Assembly (NCBI GenBank): GCA_913056175.1
Contig: CAJXLM010000016.1
Location: 1 to 53,933, forward strand
Reading direction: 5' to 3'
From: an uncultured Opitutia bacterium
GTDB lineage: Bacteria > Verrucomicrobiota > Verrucomicrobiia > Opitutales > Puniceicoccaceae
Length of the DNA: 53,933 nt
Shown: piece by piece, positions 47,872 to 53,933 of the stretch
How the letters are laid out: the number at the start of each line of letters is the position of its first letter
Numbering within the stretch: position 1 is the first letter of the stretch
Notes under the pieces: model-generated
The model's input: the letters and a program-made list of their open reading frames with translations, nothing else
Databases searched by the model: none
What the model was told of the DNA's origin: nothing
Made by a program: the position numbers and the translations under genes

Positions 47872-48195
47872 ATGTCCCAGCAAGAGTACGAACGATTTTT
47901 GGAAGCCGTGAAGGCGAACCCGGCCCTCCAGGAGAAACTCAAGGCCGCCAGCGACAACGATGCGATTGTCACCATCGCCCGGGCGGCGGGCTTCATGATT
48001 TCGCTGGACGATCTGGAAAAGGATCGGGCCGAACTCTCCGAAAGGGACCTGGAAGAGGTTGCCGGGGGCTCGCGGGCCCACCGGATCGCTTCCCACAATC
48101 ATTGCCATCACTCCCCGGCTCCGGAAGTGGTCGTGAACAGCAGCAAGGGGTACTACTTGAAGAGGCTCTACCACGGTCAGTGCGACGAGTCGTAA
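47872..48195 (+). CDS. Nif11-type RiPP precursor peptide 2 (intact)
   Basis: The product is 107 residues. Leader 1-66: MSQQEYERFLEAVKANPALQ, TIARAAGFMISLDDLEKD and the end LSERDLEEVAGG. The core is 41 residues, begins SRAHRIASHNHCHHS and ends LYHGQCDES. It has two Cys, seven Ser and a His-rich start, and is unrelated to the cores of the other copies. A conserved leader with a changing core is the typical pattern of Nif11 families. There is no Shine-Dalgarno before the ATG; an upstream in-frame TTG at 47833 is an alternative but would lengthen the conserved N-terminus. No tailoring enzyme is adjacent. A shared upstream element lies 57 nt before the start. Confidence 0.88.
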   Translation: MSQQEYERFLEAVKANPALQEKLKAASDNDAIVTIARAAGFMISLDDLEKDRAELSERDLEEVAGGSRAHRIASHNHCHHSPAPEVVVNSSKGYYLKRLYHGQCDES

Positions 48196-48315
48196 GGCGT
48201 TGCGCGGGATAGGCTTCCGATACGCCCCGGCCGCGGTCGCTCCTCCTCGCCGCGAGCCTGCTGACCCATCCTCGGGTCGTTTCCGGTCCCTCTTCGGTTT
48301 CCGTGTCGAATCCGG

Positions 48316-48354
48316 GGAAAGGGGTGTCAATCCTTGGGAATCAGGCCCCTTTCC
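48316..48354. repeat. 9-bp perfect inverted repeat upstream of the third Nif11 locus
   Basis: GGAAAGGGG (48316-48324) and CCCCTTTCC (48346-48354) are perfect complements with a 21-nt loop, ending 73 nt before the ATG of the amber-interrupted precursor. It could be a terminator after precursor 2, though no T-tract follows, or part of the promoter region of the next locus. Confidence 0.35.
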
Positions 48355-48427
48355 TTGACCGTCGGATTCCCCGCCCAGCCAAGCCAGTTTTCCTCACAAT
48401 CCCAACCATCCCCCCATCCAACGACCC

Positions 48428-48700
48428 ATGTCCCAGGAAGATCTCACCAAGTTTCTCGAAGCCGTCCGCTAGGACTCCTCCCTCCAGGAGAAGCTTTGCG
48501 CGGAGAAGTCCGACCCCTTGGCCATTGCCAAGGAGGCAGGATTTTCCGTCACGCAAGCCGAGCTCATGCGTGTCCACGCCAACCATATCCAGAATCTCAG
48601 TGACGAAGAACTGGAAAGTGTCAGTGGAGGGAGTCTGGTGGGTGCGGCGGTGATCCTTGGGGCCGGTATCGGCCTCAACGTTTCGCTCGTGGAGTGCTGA
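48428..48700 (+). pseudogene. Nif11-type RiPP precursor 3, interrupted by an in-frame TAG
   Basis: The leader reads MSQEDLTKFLEAVR, then TAG at 48470-48472, then DSSLQEKLCAEKSDPLAIAKEAGFS and so on to LSDEELESVSGG. Precursor 1 has Gln (CAG) at the same place, so a single C-to-T change explains the stop. The rest of the frame is intact to TGA at 48698-48700. The core has 22 residues, begins SLVGAAVILGAG and ends in Cys; it is hydrophobic and unlike the other cores. Nothing else has decayed, so the mutation is recent, a readthrough codon, or a sequencing error. Leader similarity to precursor 1 is high. Confidence 0.85.
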
Positions 48701-48777
48701 TCGGTGGACCAGTGAATTTTCTGCCCACCAGTTGCAAGCCAACTCTTTCTCAACGAAACGAACTTGGATGCGACTGA

Positions 48778-48970
48778 TCCGGCATTGGTCTCCATCGCTT
48801 TTTCGGTGCCGTCCGCGAAACCTCCTCTTTGCGGGAGAAGCCGAGGTCCTCAGCAGACGCTGACGCCGTGAGGGCCGTTGCCAACGCTGCAGGGATCTCG
48901 ATTGCTGCCAAGGAGCGGAAGGACGCCAAGGCCATCTCTCAGAAGAGAAAGGGAAAGTGGGGCCGGGGGA
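48778..48970 (+). pseudogene. Nif11-type precursor 4, degenerate leader remnant ending at a repeat
   Basis: In the frame of 48808 the translation AVRETSSLREK, then DADAVRAVANAAGISIAAKE, matches the Nif11 leaders (AVRQDSSLQEK and DPVAIAGEAGFAITQAE). The match extends upstream to about 48778, but no start codon remains. After about 48925 a frameshift is needed. In the next frame SLRRERESGAGG corresponds to the leader end LSDEELESAAGG. Directly after this GG (about 48970) the sequence becomes the interior and right arm of the CACAGAGG-type repeat, so no core remains. This is a pattern-based call; the alignment is short but collinear over some 55 residues. Confidence 0.65.
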
Positions 48971-49300
48971 CGCCCGGCAAACACAAAACCTCGCCCCCCT
49001 TCCCCCCTCTGTGTCCCCTGTGTCCTCTGTGGTGATCCGGAAAAATCTGGCGGTAGCCCGCCGCTTCCCGATCGCCAACCCGCCCCCCTCCCTCGCGTTC
49101 TTGCTTCACCACAGAGGGCACAGAGAGCACAGAGGGGAGAGAAAAGGAGACCGCCCTCCGATCGTTTTTCTCCCGGTTTTTCGTTCTCCGCGATTCTCCT
49201 TGGTGTTGAACCCACGAACCAGGCCGCGCGTTGGACCTCAAGGCCCCTTGGAAAGACCAACTTTTTTCCTCCCCCTGTCGGTGTCCTCTGGGGTGATTCC
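48971..49300. repeat. Inverted-repeat element array, cluster 2
   Basis: A solitary right half-unit (CCCGGCAAACACAAAACC from 48972, right arm 49005-49033) is followed by the standard linker (73 bp, with GCCCGCCGCTTCCCGATCGCC). Next is a full-length unit with left arm 49107-49136 and a decayed right arm at about 49272-49300. The unit is about 194 bp, as in the other clusters. The half-unit lacks its left arm; its place is taken by the Nif11 remnant. Confidence 0.85.
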
Positions 49301-49318
49301 ATTCCCTCCTTCTCAATC

Positions 49319-49795
49319 TTACGGCAGGCGGTAGGTCAGAGTCTTGACCGTCTGGCCCTCCTCAATGGTCAACTGGTAGGAGCCCCGGATTCCGGAGTAT
49401 TTCCCGGTACCTCCCACGATCGCTCCTTCGTGCACGTGGGAGTCGAGGGGACCCTCGTTGTGGTCCATCTCGACGAGGTCCATCATGTAGATGGAGCCCT
49501 CCTCGAAGATGGTCTCGATGAAGTAGGAGCGGACACTCCGTTGCGACTCGGGGTCGTAGAGGGTGATGATGGCTTGGGAAAAATAATCGGCGATAACCTC
49601 GCCGCCGGGAGAGGACTGCTTCGTCCCACGGCGCGAGATGATATCGCCGACGGAGAGACCCTTGGGCTCGACGTCGAGTCGCGTGGGTTCTCCGAGCTCT
49701 GAATAAAGGACAAGCGTTTCTTCTTCAGCCTCGGTGGCGGCGGAGAAAAGGGAGCTGGCGAGAAATACTCCAAAAAGAGCGGTGAGAATTTTCAT
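49319..49795 (-). CDS. Exported allene-oxide-cyclase/dirigent-like beta-barrel protein
   Basis: A 158-residue protein with an N-terminal signal peptide (KILTALFGVFLASSLFSA). The mature part has the small-barrel pattern of the AOC/dirigent-like superfamily: GDIISRRGTKQSS, a long run of beta strands, and the C-terminal DSHVHEGAIVGGTGKYSGIRGSY with QLTIEEGQTVKTLTYRL. The GGTGxYxGxRG element is characteristic. Bacterial members have no known enzymatic role. It is transcribed toward repeat cluster 2, with repeats on both sides, as a single gene. There is no Shine-Dalgarno before the ATG. Confidence 0.75.
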   Translation of the reverse strand: MKILTALFGVFLASSLFSAATEAEEETLVLYSELGEPTRLDVEPKGLSVGDIISRRGTKQSSPGGEVIADYFSQAIITLYDPESQRSVRSYFIETIFEEGSIYMMDLVEMDHNEGPLDSHVHEGAIVGGTGKYSGIRGSYQLTIEEGQTVKTLTYRLP

Positions 49796-50060
49796 AAGGA
49801 GGAAGTGACCGACCCGCTTGCCACCCGCAATCCTTCAAATCTTCCAGTCCGCTTTTCGGGCTCCCCGGAGGGAAAAAGGCGGGCCAAACCGAAGGAAAGC
49901 GACGGTTGGGGTAGGGTATCCTGCAATTCCCGGTGGCCCCTACAATTCCCTTTATGCGTCCTCTCCGGTTCGCGCCCTTTGGCGATCTGAATTTGCCGGG
50001 GATCCGGTTTTCCTCATCGATCCTGCCTGGATTGGCCCCCGGGTTCGGGGAGCTTCCTGT

Positions 50061-51170
50061 TCCCCACAGAGGGCACGACGAGTACCGGGGGCGGGGAAGG
50101 AGGAAAATTTCGCCGATCGTTTTACCCCTCCTTTCCCTTCTCCCCAATCCTCCATGGTGCCCATCCCGGTGAAGCCCGCTCCCTCGATCAACCCTCCAGG
50201 ACCCCCAGCAAACACAAAACTTAGCCCGCCTTTCCCCCCTCTGTGTCCCCTGTGCCCTCTGTGGTGATCCGGGAAAACCCCGTGGCAGCCCGCCGCTTCC
50301 CGATCGCCGCGGAAATCCGCCGGCCCCGGCCCGCCAACCCGCCCCCCTCCCGCGCGTCCTTGCTTCACCACAGAGGACACAGAGGGCACAGAGGGGTGGG
50401 AGAGGAGACCGTCCGCGGTTCGCTTTTCTCGCTGTTCCCGTTCCCCGAGGCTCTCCGTGGTATCCACCCCGTGGACCCTGCTTCCTCGATCGAGCCCGAG
50501 ACCGCCCGGCAAACCCAAAACCCAGTCTCCTTTCCCCCCTCTGTGTCCCCTGTGCCCTCTGTGGTGATCCGGGAAAACCCCGTGGTAGCCTGCCGCTTCC
50601 CGATCGCCAACCCGCCCCCCTCCCTCGCGTTCTTGCTTCACCACAGAGGACACCGAGGGCACGGAGGCGAGGGGAGAGGAGACCGTCCGCAGTTTGCCTT
50701 CCTCCTTGTTTCCCTCTCCCGAGGTCCCCCGCGTTGCCCGCTCGATGGGCCCGGGGTCGTGTGCCCGAACCCCAGAGCTCCTTGCAAACACGAAACCGGT
50801 TTTTTTCCTGTCCCCCTATATCCCCGGAGTCCCTTGTGGTGAGTCGGAGGCTTGGTCCACCACAGAGGGCACCGAGAGCACAGAGGGGAGGGGTGAGGGT
50901 GATGACCGTCCGCCACTCTTTTTTCTCCCTGTCTCCCTTCGCCAAGGTCCCCCGTGGTGCCTACCCCATGGCCCCGGGTCGCGCGGCCGAGCCCCGGAGC
51001 TCCCGGAAAACAAGAAACCTCGTTTTCCTTTCCTGTCCCCCCGATTCCCCATGGTGCCCACCCCTTGGGTCCTGCACCCGCGGTCGCCTCCCGGGATTCC
51101 CGGGACCGAGTGCCCTACTTACCACCCGCCTTTCTCGCTGTGCTCCCGATGCCCCCTGTGGTGTTCCTTC
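50061..51170. repeat. Inverted-repeat element array, cluster 3 (four units)
   Basis: Units: 50061-50266 (decayed left arm, type 3 interior), 50366-50567 (type 1), 50639-50842 (type 2, partial right arm) and 50857 to about 51060 (type-2-like, right arm decayed). Linkers are 99, 71 and 14 bp; the 71 and 14 match the 72 and 15 of cluster 1. The 99-bp linker has a 27-bp insertion around the palindrome GCGGAAATCCGC. A further arm remnant (CCCCCTGTGGTGTTCC) is near 51150. The flanking 49796-50060 holds no recognised gene. Confidence 0.88.
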
Positions 51171-51212
51171 GATGCCCCCGGTGGACCCACCGTGCCGACT
51201 TGGCCGAGAGGA

Positions 51213-51782
51213 TCAATCGGTCTGCGGCCGGACGGGAATGTGCACCTCGAACCGCTTCAGGAACCAGGGAGTGAAGGGGCCATCCCAGAAGGCGGCCCGG
51301 GCCTCGCCGTCCGCCTGCCAACCCTCCTGCTTCGCCAGCCATTGCTCCAGCCGCGCCCGGGCCTCCTCGAAGTTCGAGGCGCTGTAGCCGCCGCGGACCC
51401 CCCGGCTGGCGACGGTTCTCGCGGGAAGCTCCCGCACCGTCACCTCCTCGGTGCCGGCCAGCTCCTCCTTCGCCTCGTCCTCGCCGATGTAGAAGAACAT
51501 TCGACCCGGATCCATTTCCGCCTCCACCGGGGTGGTCATCGGAATGCCGTTCTCCTGGATGTAGCGAAAGAGGGGACCGAACAGCTGGCTGTTCTCGCTG
51601 AAATAGGCCTCGTCCGACCCGGCCATGATCAGGGTGGCGGCTGGGAGGGTCTTGATCTCCTGCTCCCCCGCCGGCGTCTTCGGATAAGCCTGTTCAGCGG
51701 CGGACACGGATTGCAGGGTGAGGAGCGGGACGAGGAGGAAAAGGGGAGGGAAAATCCGGGAACGGGGGCCCTTGTGGTTCAT
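51213..51782 (-). CDS. Exported SOUL-family haem-binding protein
   Basis: The product is 189 residues. A signal peptide (PPLFLLVPLLTLQSVSAAE) is followed by a SOUL/HBP domain. Visible family motifs are FGPLFRYIQENGIPMTTPVEAEM, VASRGVRGGYSASNFEEARARL, and the C-terminal AFWDGPFTPWFLKRFEVHIPV. SOUL proteins bind haem or other tetrapyrroles with modest specificity; in bacteria the role is not settled. It is isolated, divergent from the alpha/beta hydrolase, and its 3' end faces repeat cluster 3. A second haem-related protein is encoded 1.5 kb away at 53318. Confidence 0.88.
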   Translation of the reverse strand: MNHKGPRSRIFPPLFLLVPLLTLQSVSAAEQAYPKTPAGEQEIKTLPAATLIMAGSDEAYFSENSQLFGPLFRYIQENGIPMTTPVEAEMDPGRMFFYIGEDEAKEELAGTEEVTVRELPARTVASRGVRGGYSASNFEEARARLEQWLAKQEGWQADGEARAAFWDGPFTPWFLKRFEVHIPVRPQTD

Positions 51783-52099
51783 GGATAATGGTACCGCCCG
51801 CCGTCGTGGGGGTCAACAAGGCTCGCTTTCCCACCGACCGGCAGGGACCCACCTACTCCGAGGTCACCGGCGCGGTGTGCCTGCGCACCGCCCAGCGAAC
51901 GCGCGGGCCCTCTGCACGCGGGTGGGTTCGGCGGATTGCGCTTGAATCCGGTGACGGCGGGGGTTCGCTCGCGGGCGGGATGCGCACTTCCAGCGCGTGC
52001 GAGCGACCCCGGAAAGTTCCAGACGCCAACCCGCGAGGAAGCTCGACGGGGCCCCCTTCCTGTCTCCCACCACCCAGAACCACCGAAAGTCGTCCTTCG
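51783..52099. other. Divergent intergenic region without recognised gene
   Basis: Between the divergent SOUL and hydrolase genes. It is GC-rich with no repeat arms. The hydrolase frame is open through it, but the translation lacks family resemblance. I see no clear promoter. Confidence 0.5.
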
Positions 52100-52978
52100 A
52101 TGAAACAAACCATTCGGCTCCCCAACCAGGAAACCTATGCGTACCGGACGGAAGGCCGTCCCGGGAACCCGGTCCTGTGCCTCGTCCACGGCAACATGTC
52201 GAGTTCGTTCCATTTTCAGCCCATCATGAGCGAGCTCGCGCGCGACTTTTACGTGGTCGCCCCCGATCTGAGGGGGTTGGGCGATTCCACCTACCACACC
52301 CCGATCGACTCGCTCCACGATCTCGCCGGGGATTTGAAACGTTTTCTGGACGCGCTGGGCCTTGCCAAAGCCTCCTTCGTGGGATGGTCGACAGGGGGCG
52401 GCGTGGTTCTGAGTTTTGCGGCGCGCTACCCCGAGGCCACGGATGCTATCGTCCTTATGGAAAGTGCGTCCGTGCGGGGCTATCCGGTCTATCGCAAGGA
52501 TGCCCGTCTCCAGCCGATTCCGACGGAGCTTTACCAGGATAAAGCCTCCATGGCCGCCGACCCCGTCCAAGTCGCCCCTGTGGTCAGGGCGATGGAAACC
52601 AAGGATCATGAAGCGCTGAAAAGGATCTGGCTGGCCACCGTGTACAACGTGCATGTGCCCAAGGCGGTCGATGCGTTCGTGGAGGAAAGTCTCAAGCAAC
52701 GCAACTTGGTGGACATTGACTGGGCGTTGATGACTTTCAACATGAGTGATTCCCACAACGGCGTCGTCCCCGGCGATGGCACGGCCCGCGCCGTTCAAGC
52801 CCCCATCCTGATCACTTGGGGGCGCAAGGACTTGGTCCTCCCGGAATTCATGTTCCAGCAAAATGGGGAGGCCTTCCCGGAGGCGGAACGGCTCATTCTC
52901 GACCACGGCTCGCATTCCCCGCTCACGGATGAACCAGACACGATCATTCACGCCATCCGCGACTTCCTCCGGGCGTAG
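52100..52978 (+). CDS. Alpha/beta hydrolase
   Basis: A 292-residue cytosolic alpha/beta-fold hydrolase. The oxyanion region is CLVHGNMSSSFHF. VVAPDLRGLGDSTYH is typical of the epoxide hydrolase/haloperoxidase-like branch. The nucleophile elbow is VGWSTGGGVVLSF (Ser near residue 100), the acid is in WGRKDLVLP, and the His is in LDHGSHSPL. A helical cap lies between about residues 130 and 220. The catalytic triad is complete; the substrate is not predictable. ATG at 52100 is chosen because upstream sequence lacks homology. No signal peptide. Confidence 0.9.
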   Translation: MKQTIRLPNQETYAYRTEGRPGNPVLCLVHGNMSSSFHFQPIMSELARDFYVVAPDLRGLGDSTYHTPIDSLHDLAGDLKRFLDALGLAKASFVGWSTGGGVVLSFAARYPEATDAIVLMESASVRGYPVYRKDARLQPIPTELYQDKASMAADPVQVAPVVRAMETKDHEALKRIWLATVYNVHVPKAVDAFVEESLKQRNLVDIDWALMTFNMSDSHNGVVPGDGTARAVQAPILITWGRKDLVLPEFMFQQNGEAFPEAERLILDHGSHSPLTDEPDTIIHAIRDFLRA

Positions 52979-53035
52979 CCCCGGGCCAGCGGGCAATTGA
53001 CCCCGCGGTGCACCCGCCAGCCCCCGTTGCTGCTT

Positions 53036-53143
53036 CACCACAGAGAACACAGAGAGAAGAGGAGGGTGGAAATCTTTGGCCGGTCGCTTCCCTCTGTTTT
53101 TCCATTTCCCACCCCCTCCGTGTCCTCTGTGCCCTCTGTGGTA
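53036..53143. repeat. Inverted-repeat element, short unit
   Basis: A left arm (CACCACAGAGAACACAGAG, 53036-53066) and a right arm (53114-53143, ending TGCCCTCTGTGGT) are separated by only about 47 bp, so the unit is 108 bp instead of about 200. The standard linker motif follows in altered form (GTAGCCCGCCGGTTCC near 53163). The remaining sequence to 53317 holds no gene. Confidence 0.8.
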
Positions 53144-53317
53144 CCCCGGAACCGACCCCGCCGTAGCCCGCCGGTTCCGGTCTGCCCATGGAACCAGCGG
53201 AACACCGCCAGCCACCCCTCTCTCCATTCCCGGCGAGTGGAGCCCGAACTATCCGTGGACCAAGGCGTGACCCCGCGGGAGAGGGTCCGCACGTGGATCC
53301 GCGGACAGTCTGGAGTG

Positions 53318-53761
53318 TTAGAGCCCTTCGGTCGGTGCGTCGGCCCATTGGCGCAGGACGGCCAAATCCTCCGACGACAATCGCGCCTTCCGGTGAATCA
53401 AGAGGTAGGAGGGCATGGGCATTTCTCCCTCCGTGGTTTCTTCCACGATCTCCTCGCGCATCGATGAGTCATCGTAAGCTGGCCAGTTCGAGAAGTTGAG
53501 CTCTTCCCGGCCCTCTTCAACGTGATCGGCCACAAGCCACGAGGCGGGTGCGACATAACTGTACCAGGGCCATTGGGTCTGGTTGGAATGGCAATCGTAG
53601 CAGCTGCGCTGAAAAATTTCGCGAACGGCGATCGGTCCCTCAAACGAGGCTTTCACGGGCGGGTTGGTCCGGGAGACGGGGACCAGTTGGGCGAGACCCA
53701 ATGCCAGCAGGACGGCGGGGATGATCCATTTCTTCCAGCTTCGACGGCGCGTTCGATTCAT
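53318..53761 (-). CDS. Haem-binding (Haem_bd) single-haem protein
   Basis: The product is 147 residues. A basic N-terminus (RRRSWKKW) and one hydrophobic helix (IIPAVLLALGLAQLV) act as signal or anchor. Next comes the Haem_bd domain: SCYDCHSNQTQWPWYSYVAPASWLVADHV, with CxxCH for covalent haem c, and EGREELNFSNWPAYDD. The C-terminus MPMPSYLLIHRKARLSSED supplies a possible axial Met. Such proteins are periplasmic cytochrome-like; partners are unknown. It is isolated between repeat elements. Confidence 0.9.
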   Translation of the reverse strand: MNRTRRRSWKKWIIPAVLLALGLAQLVPVSRTNPPVKASFEGPIAVREIFQRSCYDCHSNQTQWPWYSYVAPASWLVADHVEEGREELNFSNWPAYDDSSMREEIVEETTEGEMPMPSYLLIHRKARLSSEDLAVLRQWADAPTEGL

Positions 53762-53858
53762 AGAAGCTGGGTGGTATTCCGCCCCCTGAGGAAGGGCAAG
53801 GAGTTTCCCGTGCTGATTTTCGGGACCGCTCTCATTCCCTCGGCCCCCGTTGTTGGTT

Positions 53859-53933
53859 CACCACAGGGGACACAGAGAGCACGGAGGGAAGGGGGGAGGA
53901 AGCCAGCGCCGGTCGCTTTCCCCTTGGTTTCCG
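53859..53933. repeat. Inverted-repeat element, left part (cut by window end)
   Basis: A left arm (CACCACAGGGGACACAGAG, 53859-53888) followed by a unit interior (GCCAGCGCCGGTCGCTTTCC) that runs off the window. The sequence before it (53762-53858) has no recognised gene. Confidence 0.75.

Noticed and set aside
44757-51000. Many frames with HHRGHREHRG, TTEGTESTEG or PLCPLCPLW motifs
   Set aside because: They are translations of the inverted-repeat arms in different frames and strands. No start, composition or conservation suggests a protein.
44765-53933. CRISPR array
   Set aside because: Arms occur as inverted pairs with unequal spacing and related interiors, not as direct repeats with unique spacers of constant length, and no cas gene is present.

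Overview
The window is a very GC-rich bacterial chromosome segment, about 54 kb, with dense single-copy housekeeping genes. Verrucomicrobiota, perhaps Opitutae-like, is the best guess. It rests on a 646-residue protein with a GreA-type C-terminus, Rho with a long Gly/Pro-rich N-terminus, Nif11-type precursor peptides, and arrays of CACAGAGG-type repeats. This is inference; no rRNA or marker phylogeny was available.

Left part (1-8.9 kb): a partial Y1/REP-associated transposase-like gene that has lost its HUH histidines, about 820 bp of gene-free G-rich DNA, tRNA-Arg(ACG), a TPR protein, tRNA-Tyr(GTA), an RND efflux pair (adaptor and permease, no outer-membrane partner), a CsaA-type tRNA-binding protein, tatA and a DUF418 membrane protein.

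Core part (8.9-44.2 kb): a minus-strand run murJ-thiO-like-metY-LysM-leuS. Diverging from it are pta and a separate P-loop/DRTGG protein that looks like the missing N-terminal half of long Pta. Then come a Bcp peroxiredoxin, mnmA-lgt, coaE-rho, and a tandem pair of GspE/PilB ATPases with GspF. A minus-strand rsmB-peroxiredoxin-acnA-STAS run follows, then the GreA-like factor with an ArsR/methyltransferase fusion, ffh, a SirB1-like protein, aroE and a fused 5-oxoprolinase. Several pairs are coupled by ATGA overlaps (murJ/thiO-like, pta/P-loop, mnmA/lgt, gspE2/gspF).

Right part (44.2-53.9 kb): an accessory region of small, isolated, often exported genes separated by inverted-repeat elements. 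It contains four Nif11-type RiPP precursor loci: two intact, one with an amber codon, and one remnant joined to a repeat half-unit at its leader/core boundary. It also holds a Kef-type antiporter, an allene-oxide-cyclase-like barrel protein, a SOUL haem-binding protein, an alpha/beta hydrolase and a Haem_bd protein. No RiPP-modifying enzyme or transporter is visible, so these precursors would need partners elsewhere. The orphan precursor family, its shared upstream element and its junction with the ~200-bp repeat units are the most novel content here.
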